Shown: positions 1 through 9,108, numbered from the stretch's first letter. The stretch: DNA of 64,000 bases from Zobellia roscoffensis (GCF_015330165.1 NZ_JADDXT010000002.1:2445646-2509645); one strand, 5' to 3'. The notes: generated by a model not told the origin, from the letters alone. Program-made: numbers and translations.

Positions 1-232
1 CTATACTGTTGGCATAAGCTAGGGCATTGAATGTGGTTAATTTATCATCAGCTACATTTAATACTTTGGAAACTCCATAAGTTCCTAATTGATCGTTACT
101 TTCGGTATTAAAAGAAATTGCCGTAACCGATGAACCTAGTTGATCCGCCACTGCCTTGGCGTATGATGCCACTTCAAAGGCACTTTTTTTGAATTTTCCG
201 TTTTCGGATTCTGTATATACTAATACTGACAT
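1..232 (-). CDS. etfA: Electron transfer flavoprotein alpha subunit, N-terminal part only
   Basis: Reading leftwards from the ATG at 230-232 the first 77 residues begin MSVLVYTESENGKFKKSAFE, the usual start of Bacteroidota EtfA. The rest, including the C-terminal FAD-binding domain, lies outside the window. EtfA pairs with EtfB to carry electrons from acyl-CoA dehydrogenases to the quinone pool in the cytoplasm. It lies 104 bp downstream of etfB on the same strand with no terminator seen between, so the two are probably co-transcribed. The identification relies on the N-terminus plus the neighbour. Confidence 0.85.
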   Translation of the reverse strand, partial: MSVLVYTESENGKFKKSAFEVASYAKAVADQLGSSVTAISFNTESNDQLGTYGVSKVLNVADDKLTTFNALAYANSI

Positions 233-336
233 TGTGTATTGTTTTATTTTGTTGAGATAACCTTAGCTACTTAAGTTGATTTCTAAGTTTTTGGTCAATA
301 AGACCAATCTATAGAGATTAAAAACCTATGTAACAA

Positions 337-1077
337 TTAAATTACTTTAGCTTCATTGTGAAGTAAGTCTACTAGCTCATCCGCAGAATTGACCAATTTA
401 ACAGCTCCTTTAGCTACGGGTTTATCAAATTTGACATCCTTTGTTGCAACAGTAGCATCAATTGGTTCTACTACGTTAAGTGTCTTTTTTCGTGCCATCA
501 TAATACCACGCATGTTGGGTATTTTTAAATCGCTTTCCTGTACAAGTCCTTTTTGTCCTCCAATAACTAGGGGCAATGACGTTTGTACTGTTTCTTTGCC
601 ACCATCAATTTCTCTAATCGCAGTAGCTGTTGAACCTTCTATTTCTAGGCTAATACAGCTATTTACGAAGTTCATTCCTAAAAGAGTGGCTAAAATTCCT
701 GGTACCATTCCTCCGTTATAATCAATACTTTCCCTTCCGGCTATAACAAGGTCGTAGGTTCCGTCCTTAATTATGTTAGCCAATTGTTCTGCAACGAAAA
801 AACCGTCAGTAGGAGCGGCATTAACTCTTATGGCTTCGTCAGCACCTATGGCAAGGGCTTTACGCATTGTTGGTTCTACACTGGCTTCTCCAACTGTGGC
901 AATATGTACTGTAGCACCTTGTTTTTCCTTAAACCACATGGCACGTGTTAGACCAAACTCATCATTGGGGTTGATTACGAACTGTACACCATTAGTATCA
1001 AATTTTGTATCACCATCCGTAAAGTTAATTTTGGAGGTCGTGTCAGGAACGTTACTTATGCAAACTAATATTTTCAT
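337..1077 (-). CDS. etfB: Electron transfer flavoprotein beta subunit
   Basis: 246 residues, the normal EtfB length. The start MKILVCISNVPDTTSKI, the AIGADEAIRV segment near residue 77 and the VIAGRESIDYNGGMVPG segment near residue 111 are typical of EtfB, which binds AMP and docks with EtfA to make a soluble one-electron carrier for fatty-acid and amino-acid oxidation. The gene is divergent from the pyruvate dehydrogenase gene. A minus-strand -7 box (TATCTTCG, at 1104-1111) lies about 27 bp upstream of the ATG, and a 26-bp palindrome sits just upstream of that. Confidence 0.95.
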   Translation of the reverse strand: MKILVCISNVPDTTSKINFTDGDTKFDTNGVQFVINPNDEFGLTRAMWFKEKQGATVHIATVGEASVEPTMRKALAIGADEAIRVNAAPTDGFFVAEQLANIIKDGTYDLVIAGRESIDYNGGMVPGILATLLGMNFVNSCISLEIEGSTATAIREIDGGKETVQTSLPLVIGGQKGLVQESDLKIPNMRGIMMARKKTLNVVEPIDATVATKDVKFDKPVAKGAVKLVNSADELVDLLHNEAKVI

Positions 1078-1103
1078 GTCTATAAAGCTGTTTATAATCT
1101 ACA

Positions 1104-1111
1104 CGAAGATA
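1104..1111 (-). promoter_or_regulatory. Putative -7 promoter box of etfB
   Basis: On the minus strand this reads TATCTTCG, one base from the Bacteroidota -7 consensus TAnnTTTG. It would place the transcription start near 1098, about 20 bases before the etfB ATG. No good TTG -33 partner was fixed, so this is a weak call. Confidence 0.4.
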
Positions 1112-1125
1112 TGTAAACTTTTTCG

Positions 1126-1151
1126 AAAATACTATGCATGCATAGTATTTT
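1126..1151. repeat. 26-bp perfect palindrome between divergent etfB and pdhB
   Basis: Thirteen bases (AAAATACTATGCA) are followed directly by their exact reverse complement, with no spacer. It is centred between 1138 and 1139, upstream of the -7 boxes of both divergent genes (1104-1111 minus, 1201-1208 plus). A dimeric regulator site serving both genes is an inference. A cruciform or the end of an unknown transcript are alternatives. Confidence 0.8.
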
Positions 1152-1200
1152 TTATAACTTTTTTTGATTCTTAGAGCCCTTTATTTGATATATATTTTCC

Positions 1201-1208
1201 TATTTTTG
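1201..1208 (+). promoter_or_regulatory. Putative -7 promoter box of pdhB
   Basis: TATTTTTG matches TAnnTTTG exactly. It implies a start near 1213 and a leader of about 40 bases before the ATG at 1252. A correctly spaced TTG was not found. Confidence 0.45.
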
Positions 1209-1251
1209 CTTGCGTTTTTAACGTTCATTAAAAAAAGATACTCCATATAAT

Positions 1252-2229
1252 ATGAAGACATTACAATTTAGGGAAGCCATTGTCGAGGCGATGTCGGAAG
1301 AAATGAGAAAAGACGAGTCAATTTACCTGATGGGTGAAGAAGTGGCCGAGTACAACGGTGCTTACAAAGCCTCTAAAGGAATGTTGGACGAGTTTGGTGC
1401 CAAACGTGTTATTGACACCCCTATTGCCGAATTGGGTTTTGCAGGTATAGGCGTGGGTTCTACCATGACCGGTTGCCGTCCTATAATAGAGTTCATGACT
1501 TTCAACTTTGCTTTGGTGGGTATCGACCAGATCATCAATAATGCAGCTAAGATCCGTCAAATGTCCGGCGGACAATTTCCTTGCCCCATAGTTTTTAGAG
1601 GGCCTACTGGTTCTGCGGGTCAATTGGGTGCTACGCATTCACAAGCTTTTGAAAGTTGGTACGCCAACTGTCCGGGGCTAAAAGTAGTTATCCCTTCTAA
1701 TCCTGCAGATGCAAAAGGATTGTTGAAAGCAGCTATTCGTGATAATGACCCGGTTATTTTTATGGAGTCTGAGCAGATGTATGGTGATAAAGGTGAGGTT
1801 CCTGAAGGAGACTATACAATTCCATTGGGCGTTGCCGATATCAGAAGAGAAGGTAGTGATGTAACTATCGTGTCTTTTGGAAAAATAATAAAAGAGGCCG
1901 ATAAAGCGGCAGATGAACTTCAAAAAGAAGGAATAAGCTGTGAAATCATTGACTTGCGTACCGTTAAGCCATTGGATTACGAAGCTGTTTTAAAGTCGGT
2001 TAAGAAAACAAATCGTTTGGTTATTTTAGAAGAGGCTTGGCCTTTTGGTAATGTAGCCACTGAATTAACTTTTCATATACAGTCTCACGCATTTGATTAT
2101 TTAGATGCACCCATAGAGAAGATAAATACTGCAGATACACCTGCGCCATATTCTCCTGTATTGCTAGCAGAATGGTTGCCAAATCATACAGATGTGGTTA
2201 ACGCTGTTAAGAAAGTGTTATACAAATAG
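1252..2229 (+). CDS. pdhB: Pyruvate dehydrogenase E1 component, beta subunit
   Basis: 325 residues, standard for the separate beta chain of thiamine-diphosphate 2-oxoacid dehydrogenase E1. Residues 1-180 form the transketolase-type pyrimidine-binding domain (GEEVAEYNGAYKASKGM, AELGFAGIGVGSTMTGCRP, GPTGSAGQLGATHSQ). About 200-318 form the transketolase C-terminal domain (SFGKIIKEADKAADEL, LEEAWPFGNVA). It makes acetyl-CoA with an alpha subunit and E2/E3 encoded elsewhere. It stands alone between a divergent etf operon and a strong terminator. A branched-chain 2-oxoacid E1 beta is the alternative, but the sequence fits the pyruvate type better. Confidence 0.92.
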   Translation: MKTLQFREAIVEAMSEEMRKDESIYLMGEEVAEYNGAYKASKGMLDEFGAKRVIDTPIAELGFAGIGVGSTMTGCRPIIEFMTFNFALVGIDQIINNAAKIRQMSGGQFPCPIVFRGPTGSAGQLGATHSQAFESWYANCPGLKVVIPSNPADAKGLLKAAIRDNDPVIFMESEQMYGDKGEVPEGDYTIPLGVADIRREGSDVTIVSFGKIIKEADKAADELQKEGISCEIIDLRTVKPLDYEAVLKSVKKTNRLVILEEAWPFGNVATELTFHIQSHAFDYLDAPIEKINTADTPAPYSPVLLAEWLPNHTDVVNAVKKVLYK

Positions 2230-2256
2230 ATAGAATAAATTTGTAAAGGTACTTTT

Positions 2257-2294
2257 GCTTCGCCGACTTAGTGTTGGCGAAGCATTTTTTTTTA
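2257..2294 (+). terminator. Intrinsic terminator after pdhB
   Basis: Stem GCTTCGCC / GGCGAAGC (2257-2264 with 2276-2283), 11-base loop, then ten T. It lies 27 bp after the pdhB stop. Confidence 0.9.
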
Positions 2295-2447
2295 ACAGTT
2301 AGGTTTAGTGTCTTTTAGTATGGATTTAGGCTTTTGTAGAAGAAATTTGACAGCACATTAATTTTTTGAATAAAAACAAACCTAGATTTACAATATAATC
2401 TCTTCTGGTACATTATTTGTTTATATAGTACAGAGAAAATTTCTTCA

Positions 2448-4949
2448 ATGAAAAACCTTCTATTATTTATGTTGCTGCTTTTTTCTTTTGTTGCCGGTGC
2501 GCAAACAAAAGTTGGAGGTATAGTTGTAGACGAAGATAACCAGCCGGTAGCTTTCGCCAATATTATATTCAAAGGTTCGTATGAGGGTACGATTACAGAT
2601 GACAACGGTAATTTTTATATGGAATCTGATGAAAATTATGATACTCTTGTAATATCCTTTATTGGTTATGAGAATGTAGAGTTTTCGCTGACCTCTAAAG
2701 TGACCTATAAGATGAATGTGGTCATGAAAGAGTCTTCTCAGCAGTTAGATGAAGTTGTACTTGTTGGAGGGAAACAACCTAAAAAGAATAACCCCGCCAT
2801 AGATATATTGAGAAAAATATGGGCGAAGAAGCGAGAGAACGGTCTGCGAAAGTTTAATCAATATGCCTTTGAGAAGTATGAAAAGGTAGAATTTGACTTG
2901 AATACTATTGATAGTGCCTTAATGAAAAAGAAAATCTTTAAAGGCCTGGAATTTGTCTTTAAAGATTTAGATACTTCCCGTATTACGGGTAAAACTTATC
3001 TACCTATATTTTTGAACGAAACCTTTTCTAAAGTCTATGGAGATAATCGTCTTGATGAAGAAAAAGAAGATATTTTAGGAAATAAAAACTCGGGTTTTGA
3101 TAACAATCAGTCTATCATAGCTTTCATTGCAGATCTTTATCAAGAATATGATATATATGATAATTACTTAAAATTTTTCGATAAAAGTTTTACAAGTCCG
3201 TTATCACGAACTGGTGTGGATGTCTATAATTATGCGTTGCGAGACAGTGCATTCATAGAAGATAAGTGGTGTTACAATATTGTTTATTATCCTAGGCGAA
3301 AGAACGAACTTACGTTTAAAGGAGATTTCTGGGTGAACGATACTACGTATGCGGTTAAGAACATTAATCTTGAGGTTACCAAAAGTGCCAACATCAACTG
3401 GGTAAAGGAAATTTATATTGAACAGGATTTTGAAGTTGTTAATGACTCGGTATTTCTTCTAAAGAGGGATTACATGATGAGCGATTTCAGCTTTCAGAAA
3501 AAAGAAGAATCTAGAGGTATGTACGGTAAGCGTACTACTGTTTTTGATAACTACGAGTTTGATAAAAAGAAACCTAAAGAATTTTATAAAGTTGAGAGCA
3601 ATCCATATGACCCTATAATACAGAACAGGGATAGTTCTTTTTGGGAAAGCAACAGGCTTGAATCCTTGAATAAAGATGAAAAAGGAATCTATCAGTTGTT
3701 GGATACTTTAAAGACGGTTCCTAAATTTAAGTCGTACTACAATTTAGTCAGTATCTTGGGAAGTGGTTATGTGGAAATCGATAAGTGGAATATGGATATC
3801 GGTTCTGTATATGATGTTTTTGGTTACAATCAAGCGGAAGGACCACGTGTACGTTTAGGTGCGCGTTCTTATTTTGGAGAGAATGATTTATGGCGAGTAG
3901 AAGGGTATGCCGCTTATGGTTTTGAAGATCATAAACTAAAACATGGTGTGTCTGGTAAATTATTGTTAGATAGAAAAAACCGACTGATAGTTTCTGGAGG
4001 TAATCGGCGAGATATAGAACAGCTAGGGGTAAGCCTTACGGCTACAAATGATGTGCTGGGTAGAAGTATTGCTTCATCGTCATTGGTAACGGTAGGAGCT
4101 AACAACAGGCTTACTAATATAAACCTAAGTACGTTTAATATAGAAATAGAACCGGTAACTAATCTAAGATTTGGTGTGGGTGGAGCCTTTAGGACTTTGA
4201 GTTCTGCGTTGCCAGATGATTTTAGTCTAGATTATATTGATCCGGAATCGCCTACTGGTGTTTCTTCAGAAATTCGTCAGTTTGATTTTAATGCCTTATT
4301 GATTTATACACCTGGAAAAAGAACCATTGGTTACGGGGTAGAGCGCAAAGGCATGAATGATGACTATAGTACATTGTTGTTAAGTTATACCAAAGGTGTA
4401 GATATGGTTTTTGACAGTGATTTTAGCTACAGCAAATTACAGTTTTCATATAGCCAGCCATGGCAAATTGGGGGCTTTGGTAGGTTGTTCTCTACTTTGG
4501 AAATGGGAAAAACTTTTAATGACGTACCCCTAGGTTTGTTAAATGTTGTGCCAGGTAACCAGACCTTCTTTTCTAATTACGGTACTTTTCCTAACCTTGA
4601 TTTTTATGAGTTTGTTACTGATACTTATGTGGCGTTGCACCTTCAGCATAATTTCAATGGTCGCCTTTTTTCTAGGGTGCCATTATTGCGAAAGCTAAAT
4701 TTGCGTGAAATTATTGGATTAAGAGGGGTTTGGGGAGATTTGTCAGATGAGAATATTGCATTAAGTGCGCCGGCAACCATAAATACACCGTTGCAAGCAC
4801 CCTCGGATAAAATTTACTACGAATATTCATTTGGTATAGGTAATATCTTTAAGATTCTTAGAATAGATTTTAATTTTAGAGGTAATTATTTAGATGCTCC
4901 TGATGCACGTCCTTTTAGCATTACCGGAACATTTGGTTTTGACTTCTAG
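2448..4949 (+). CDS. Outer-membrane protein, carboxypeptidase-regulatory-like domain plus DUF5686
   Basis: 833 residues. Signal peptide at 1-18 ending in AGA before QTKVGG. Residues 20-100 are a carboxypeptidase-D regulatory-like beta sandwich (GGIVVDEDNQPVAFANIIF, DDNGNF, ISFIGYE) ending in the usual QLDEVVLVGG linker. From about 115 to the end it fits the DUF5686 family, a large beta-barrel protein ending in GTFGFDF with the terminal Phe of outer-membrane barrels. No TonB-receptor plug is evident. The exact role of DUF5686 proteins is unknown to me. It is monocistronic, between the pdhB terminator and the ppa promoter. Confidence 0.85.
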   Translation: MKNLLLFMLLLFSFVAGAQTKVGGIVVDEDNQPVAFANIIFKGSYEGTITDDNGNFYMESDENYDTLVISFIGYENVEFSLTSKVTYKMNVVMKESSQQLDEVVLVGGKQPKKNNPAIDILRKIWAKKRENGLRKFNQYAFEKYEKVEFDLNTIDSALMKKKIFKGLEFVFKDLDTSRITGKTYLPIFLNETFSKVYGDNRLDEEKEDILGNKNSGFDNNQSIIAFIADLYQEYDIYDNYLKFFDKSFTSPLSRTGVDVYNYALRDSAFIEDKWCYNIVYYPRRKNELTFKGDFWVNDTTYAVKNINLEVTKSANINWVKEIYIEQDFEVVNDSVFLLKRDYMMSDFSFQKKEESRGMYGKRTTVFDNYEFDKKKPKEFYKVESNPYDPIIQNRDSSFWESNRLESLNKDEKGIYQLLDTLKTVPKFKSYYNLVSILGSGYVEIDKWNMDIGSVYDVFGYNQAEGPRVRLGARSYFGENDLWRVEGYAAYGFEDHKLKHGVSGKLLLDRKNRLIVSGGNRRDIEQLGVSLTATNDVLGRSIASSSLVTVGANNRLTNINLSTFNIEIEPVTNLRFGVGGAFRTLSSALPDDFSLDYIDPESPTGVSSEIRQFDFNALLIYTPGKRTIGYGVERKGMNDDYSTLLLSYTKGVDMVFDSDFSYSKLQFSYSQPWQIGGFGRLFSTLEMGKTFNDVPLGLLNVVPGNQTFFSNYGTFPNLDFYEFVTDTYVALHLQHNFNGRLFSRVPLLRKLNLREIIGLRGVWGDLSDENIALSAPATINTPLQAPSDKIYYEYSFGIGNIFKILRIDFNFRGNYLDAPDARPFSITGTFGFDF

Positions 4950-5104
4950 TGTAATCTTTTGAGTATAAGGTTTTTTCTTAGTTCATTCGTTTAGAGTTAT
5001 TTAGAATTTATTATCTGTAAATTCTTATTTCCGCAATGAAGGTCTTAATAATTTGAGAATTCTAATAATTACAGAAAAGCCTGATGTTTTTTCAAAATTT
5101 GGGG

Positions 5105-5133
5105 TTTGGCACGTGTGCATTTTTGTACCTTCG
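5105..5133 (+). promoter_or_regulatory. Promoter of ppa
   Basis: TTTG at 5105-5108, 17-base spacer, then TACCTTCG at 5126-5133. This matches the flavobacterial TTTG/TAnnTTyG pattern. The start would be near 5138, giving a leader of about 19 bases. Confidence 0.6.
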
Positions 5134-5156
5134 CAGCTGTAAAATAAACCTAAAAA

Positions 5157-5684
5157 ATGGGAAAAAAAGCTGACATAACTTTTGATGTTTTAATAGAGAT
5201 TCCAAAAGGAAGTAGAAATAAATACGAATACGACTTTACATTACATAAAATACGTTTTGACCGTATGCTTTTTTCATCTATGATGTATCCTGGGGATTAC
5301 GGTTTCATTCCTGAAACATTAGCATTGGATAAAGATCCATTAGATGTTTTGGTAATGGGTGCGGAACCTACTTATCCTATGGTGGTTATGGAAGTAAGAC
5401 CAATTGGTGTTTTTCATATGACCGATGAAAAAGGGCCGGATGAAAAAATTATCTGTGTGCCTGTTTCTGATCCTATATGGAGCAACAACCATGATATTAG
5501 TGATTTGAATCCACACCGTTTAAAAGAGATTGAACATTTCTTTAAGGTATACAAGGATTTGGAAAAGAAAAAAGTTGATACTGGTGGATGGGGTGATGCC
5601 GAAGAAGCGGTTAAAATCTATCACGAATGTGTTCAACGATACGATGAAAGTGATTTTAAAAAGAAACGCACTTTTACGATATAA
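5157..5684 (+). CDS. ppa: Inorganic pyrophosphatase (family I, soluble)
   Basis: 175 residues, the usual size of a bacterial family I enzyme. It hydrolyses diphosphate to two phosphates in the cytoplasm. The metal-binding signature DKDPLDVLV is near residue 58, preceded by the substrate-site stretch YPGDYGFIPETLA. Its immediate neighbour hppA also consumes diphosphate while pumping ions, so this short locus holds both the soluble and the energy-conserving route. Each gene has its own terminator and the ppa promoter is clear, so they are adjacent but probably separately transcribed. Confidence 0.96.
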   Translation: MGKKADITFDVLIEIPKGSRNKYEYDFTLHKIRFDRMLFSSMMYPGDYGFIPETLALDKDPLDVLVMGAEPTYPMVVMEVRPIGVFHMTDEKGPDEKIICVPVSDPIWSNNHDISDLNPHRLKEIEHFFKVYKDLEKKKVDTGGWGDAEEAVKIYHECVQRYDESDFKKKRTFTI

Positions 5685-5701
5685 ATAATTATCACCTTAT
5701 T

Positions 5702-5737
5702 AAAAGCCTTTTTTAGCAATAAAAAAGGCTTTTTTTT
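5702..5737 (+). terminator. Intrinsic terminator after ppa
   Basis: Stem AAAAGCCTTTTTT / AAAAAAGGCTTTT with a short loop and trailing T run, 18 bp after the ppa stop. Confidence 0.9.
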
Positions 5738-5792
5738 ATAGGATCAATTTCATTACTTTAGTTGGCATTAGAAATCTTAAATATCAACTCGA

Positions 5793-8168
5793 ATGGAATT
5801 AATAGTGAAATTTTTGCCAGTATTTGGAATATTGGCGCTAGTGTTCGTTTTCGTCAAAAATGTATGGGTGAGCAAACAAGACGAAGGTGACGCCAAAATG
5901 GCACGGATAGCAAAGAACATTGCAGATGGAGCAATGTCTTTCTTGAAAGCCGAGTACAAAATCCTTGCAATTTTTGTGTTGGCCGTTGCAGTGCTCCTTT
6001 ACTTTAAAGGAAGCAACGAGGTAGGCTCTAACGGAATGGTTGCCCTATCCTTTATCGTGGGAGCCATATGTTCTGCGCTGGCCGGTTTTATTGGCATGAA
6101 AGTAGCAACTAAGGCCAATGTAAGAACAACACAGGCTGCGCGTACATCTTTGGGTAAAGCACTTGAGGTTGCTTTTGCCGGAGGAGCTGTGATGGGACTT
6201 GGTGTTGTTGGTTTGGGTGTTTTGGGGCTAAGTGGTCTTTTTATGTTATACCAAGGCATGTGGCCCGGCGCGGATAATTTAGGATTGGTATTGAATGTAC
6301 TCTCAGGGTTTTCTTTAGGAGCTTCTTCTATAGCTCTTTTTGCCCGTGTAGGAGGTGGTATTTATACGAAAGCAGCAGATGTTGGTGCGGATTTGGTAGG
6401 TAAGGTTGAGGCAGGTATTCCAGAAGATCACCCTTTAAACCCTGCTACTATTGCAGATAATGTTGGTGATAATGTGGGGGATGTTGCCGGTATGGGAGCT
6501 GATTTGTTCGAATCATATGTAGGTTCAATTATCGGAACCATGGTTTTAGGGGCTTTTATTATTACTCCGGATTTTGGAGGAATGGGTGCCGTATACTTAC
6601 CACTGGTTCTTGCGGCAGTAGGAATCATCATGTCAATTATCGGGACTTTCTTTGTCAAAGTAAAAGATGGTGGAAATCCTCAAACTGCATTGAATATTGG
6701 AGAGTTCGGTTCGGCCGGACTTATGGTTATCGCTTCTTATTTTATAATTAATGCTTTGATTCCTGAGAGTGTAGAAGGTCTGCCAATGGGTGCTATGGGT
6801 ATTTTCATTGCTACGATTGCCGGTTTAGTAGCTGGTTTAGGTGTAGGTAAGATTACTGAATATTACACAGGTACTGGTACAAAACCGGTCAACTCTATTG
6901 TAAAACAATCGGAAACAGGTGCGGCAACAAATATTATTGCTGGTTTGGGCGTAGGTATGATGTCTACCATGATTCCTATAATATTGATTGCTGCAGCAAT
7001 TTTGGTGTCACATCATTTTGCGGGGTTATATGGTATTGCGATTGCCGCTGTAGGTATGTTGGCCAATACGGGTATTCAATTAGCAGTAGATGCTTATGGA
7101 CCCATTTCGGATAATGCCGGTGGTATTGCGGAGATGGCAGAATTGCCTTCTGAGGTTAGAGAACGTACGGATAAATTAGATGCGGTTGGTAATACTACAG
7201 CGGCAATTGGTAAAGGTTTTGCTATTGCTTCTGCGGCGCTGACGGCTTTGGCTTTGTTTTCGGCTTTTATGAAAGTGGCTAATGTAACTTCTATTGATGT
7301 GTCTCAGCCTAAAATCATGGCAGGTCTCTTGGTAGGAGGGATGCTTCCATTTGTTTTTTCGGCCTTATCAATGAATGCAGTTGGTCGTGCGGCTATGGCA
7401 ATGATAGAAGAAGTTAGGCGTCAATTTAGAGATATACCACAGTTAAAAGCAGCTTTGCAGGTTATGCGAGAAGTAGATACAGATATGTCTAAGGCAACGC
7501 CTGAGCAGCGAGCCATTTTTGATGCAGCTGATGGATATGCAGAATATGACAAATGTGTGGATATTTCTACAAAAGCATCTATTAAAGAAATGGTGTTACC
7601 TGGTTTATTGGCTATTGCTGTACCTGTGGCAGTTGGTTTTATTGGTGGTGCAGAGATGTTAGGTGGTCTTTTGGCTGGTGTAACTACCTGTGGTGTGTTA
7701 ATGGCAATCTTCCAATCTAATGCCGGTGGTGCGTGGGATAACGCTAAAAAAATGATAGAATCCGATGGCCGCAAGGGTACCGATGCACATAAAGCAGCAG
7801 TTGTGGGCGATACTGTTGGTGATCCTTTTAAAGATACTTCGGGTCCTTCTTTGAATATTCTTTTAAAATTAATGTCTGTTGTGGCTTTGGTAATTGCACC
7901 TAGTATCGCAATGAATACAACGGGTCTGGCTGAAATTGAAGGTAACAACGAAATTAAAGTTGAAATGAATGCCTTTGATGCGGATATGGCCGAGGCAACA
8001 ATTGCCTATACTACAGTTGTAAATGGAGAGAAATTCGCTCAAGAGAAAGTTTTTAAAGGAACCGAATCTGATGTTAAGAACCAACTGATGGCTTTTGAAA
8101 AAGATGTGGAACTGAATAAAGGTAAAGAAACCGAAATCACCATAAAAACGATAGATATTAAAAAATAG
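5793..8168 (+). CDS. hppA: Membrane-bound ion-translocating pyrophosphatase
   Basis: 791 residues with about 16 membrane segments. It hydrolyses diphosphate and pumps Na+ and/or H+ across the inner membrane. The hallmark loop DVGADLVGKVE (near 195) is followed by ADNVGDNVGDVAGMGADLFE; later ITEYYTGTGTKPV and DTVGDPFKDTSGPS are catalytic loops. At GNTTAAIGKGFA (about 466-477) the residue after GNTT is Ala, not Lys, which in this family marks the K+-dependent group. The ion cannot be decided by eye. After the last membrane segment there is an unusual soluble tail of about 75 residues (from GLAEIEGNNE onward) rich in Glu, Lys and Asp. Confidence 0.95.
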   Translation: MELIVKFLPVFGILALVFVFVKNVWVSKQDEGDAKMARIAKNIADGAMSFLKAEYKILAIFVLAVAVLLYFKGSNEVGSNGMVALSFIVGAICSALAGFIGMKVATKANVRTTQAARTSLGKALEVAFAGGAVMGLGVVGLGVLGLSGLFMLYQGMWPGADNLGLVLNVLSGFSLGASSIALFARVGGGIYTKAADVGADLVGKVEAGIPEDHPLNPATIADNVGDNVGDVAGMGADLFESYVGSIIGTMVLGAFIITPDFGGMGAVYLPLVLAAVGIIMSIIGTFFVKVKDGGNPQTALNIGEFGSAGLMVIASYFIINALIPESVEGLPMGAMGIFIATIAGLVAGLGVGKITEYYTGTGTKPVNSIVKQSETGAATNIIAGLGVGMMSTMIPIILIAAAILVSHHFAGLYGIAIAAVGMLANTGIQLAVDAYGPISDNAGGIAEMAELPSEVRERTDKLDAVGNTTAAIGKGFAIASAALTALALFSAFMKVANVTSIDVSQPKIMAGLLVGGMLPFVFSALSMNAVGRAAMAMIEEVRRQFRDIPQLKAALQVMREVDTDMSKATPEQRAIFDAADGYAEYDKCVDISTKASIKEMVLPGLLAIAVPVAVGFIGGAEMLGGLLAGVTTCGVLMAIFQSNAGGAWDNAKKMIESDGRKGTDAHKAAVVGDTVGDPFKDTSGPSLNILLKLMSVVALVIAPSIAMNTTGLAEIEGNNEIKVEMNAFDADMAEATIAYTTVVNGEKFAQEKVFKGTESDVKNQLMAFEKDVELNKGKETEITIKTIDIKK

Positions 8169-8184
8169 CTAATTCAATTTTATT

Positions 8185-8217
8185 AAAAAAGGGACTGTTT
8201 TGCAGTCCCTTTTTTTA
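8185..8217. terminator. Bidirectional terminator between hppA and the TonB-like gene
   Basis: GGGACTG / CAGTCCC (8191-8197 with 8203-8209), flanked by six A on the left and seven T on the right, so it can work for both convergent genes. Confidence 0.9.
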
Positions 8218-8223
8218 TGGTAT

Positions 8224-8928
8224 TTAATGAAGTTTAAATGTGATAGGAATACTAAAAGGTACCCGTACTGGCGTGCCTCTTTGTTTTCCAGGTTTCATTT
8301 GCGGAAGTTTATCAATAATTCTCTTGGCTTCTTTTTCAAGACTCTTATCAGGTCCTCGTAATTGTACATTGCCAATACTACCGTCTTTTTGAATAACGAA
8401 CATGATATTCACTCTGCCTTGAATGCCCATTTCTTGAGCAGCTTCAGGATACCTGAAGTTTTTGGCAATGTGTTTGTTCATCATTCTCTGAAAACAAAGG
8501 CGTTTTTCCTTTTCCTTTTCACATCCAGGAAAAACGGGTACATCTTCAATAACCATGAACGACATTTCTTCGGGCTCATCCGTTTCTAAAACCTCTATGT
8601 CTGATACGTCCAGTATTTCTTCATCTTGATTGGTTTCTGTAGATTCAAACACATCTTCTATTTCCTCGTCCTCATTATCAATGACTTCAATTATAGGTGG
8701 TGCCTGAATCTGTTTTGGAGGAGGTGGTGTTTTGAATTCTACCAAAATTGGAAGTTCTTCAGTGAGTTCGTCCTCTAGATTCATAGAAACATCATAATCA
8801 TAATGATGGTCGTAAGTTTTCCATTCAAATGCGGCAAGAGTAAGCATTAAAACAAAAAGTAGTCCAAATAGAAAATAAATGGGACGGTTGCGGTTTAAAT
8901 CTTTTTGCGGATTTTTCTTGGGTTTCAT
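8224..8928 (-). CDS. TonB-family energy transducer
   Basis: 234 residues. A positively charged N-terminus is followed by one membrane segment (about 18-40, FLFGLLFVLMLTLAAFEW). Then comes an acidic, proline-containing periplasmic linker (FKTPPPPKQIQAPP, many Glu and Asp). The C-terminal TonB domain lies at about 150-234 (FRYPEAAQEMGIQGRVNIMF, IQKDGSIGNVQLRGPD, VPFSIPITFKLH). It would carry proton-motive energy from an ExbBD complex to outer-membrane receptors. No exbB/exbD is nearby. Flavobacteria carry many TonB paralogues, so no specific symbol is assigned. Confidence 0.88.
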   Translation of the reverse strand: MKPKKNPQKDLNRNRPIYFLFGLLFVLMLTLAAFEWKTYDHHYDYDVSMNLEDELTEELPILVEFKTPPPPKQIQAPPIIEVIDNEDEEIEDVFESTETNQDEEILDVSDIEVLETDEPEEMSFMVIEDVPVFPGCEKEKEKRLCFQRMMNKHIAKNFRYPEAAQEMGIQGRVNIMFVIQKDGSIGNVQLRGPDKSLEKEAKRIIDKLPQMKPGKQRGTPVRVPFSIPITFKLH

Positions 8929-9027
8929 AGAATATGGATTTTGCGCCTTTCCAATGGAACGGCATGGTTAAACATATATAAACCTACATGCTATCCGAAT
9001 GAATAAAAACAAGCAATGAGTGAAGCT

Positions 9028-9100
9028 TACCTTTGAATGCGTAAACCGTACTTTTGAAGTGTTTATGGGTGGGTCTAAGTACTATATTTAAGTATATTTG
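9028..9100 (+). promoter_or_regulatory. Three tandem -7 boxes upstream of the App1-like gene
   Basis: TACCTTTG (9028-9035), TACTTTTG (9049-9056) and TATATTTG (9093-9100) each match TAnnTTTG exactly. The last ends only 8 bases before the ATG at 9109, so its transcript would have a 0-5 base leader. Confidence 0.45.
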
Positions 9101-9108
9101 GTGTTACT

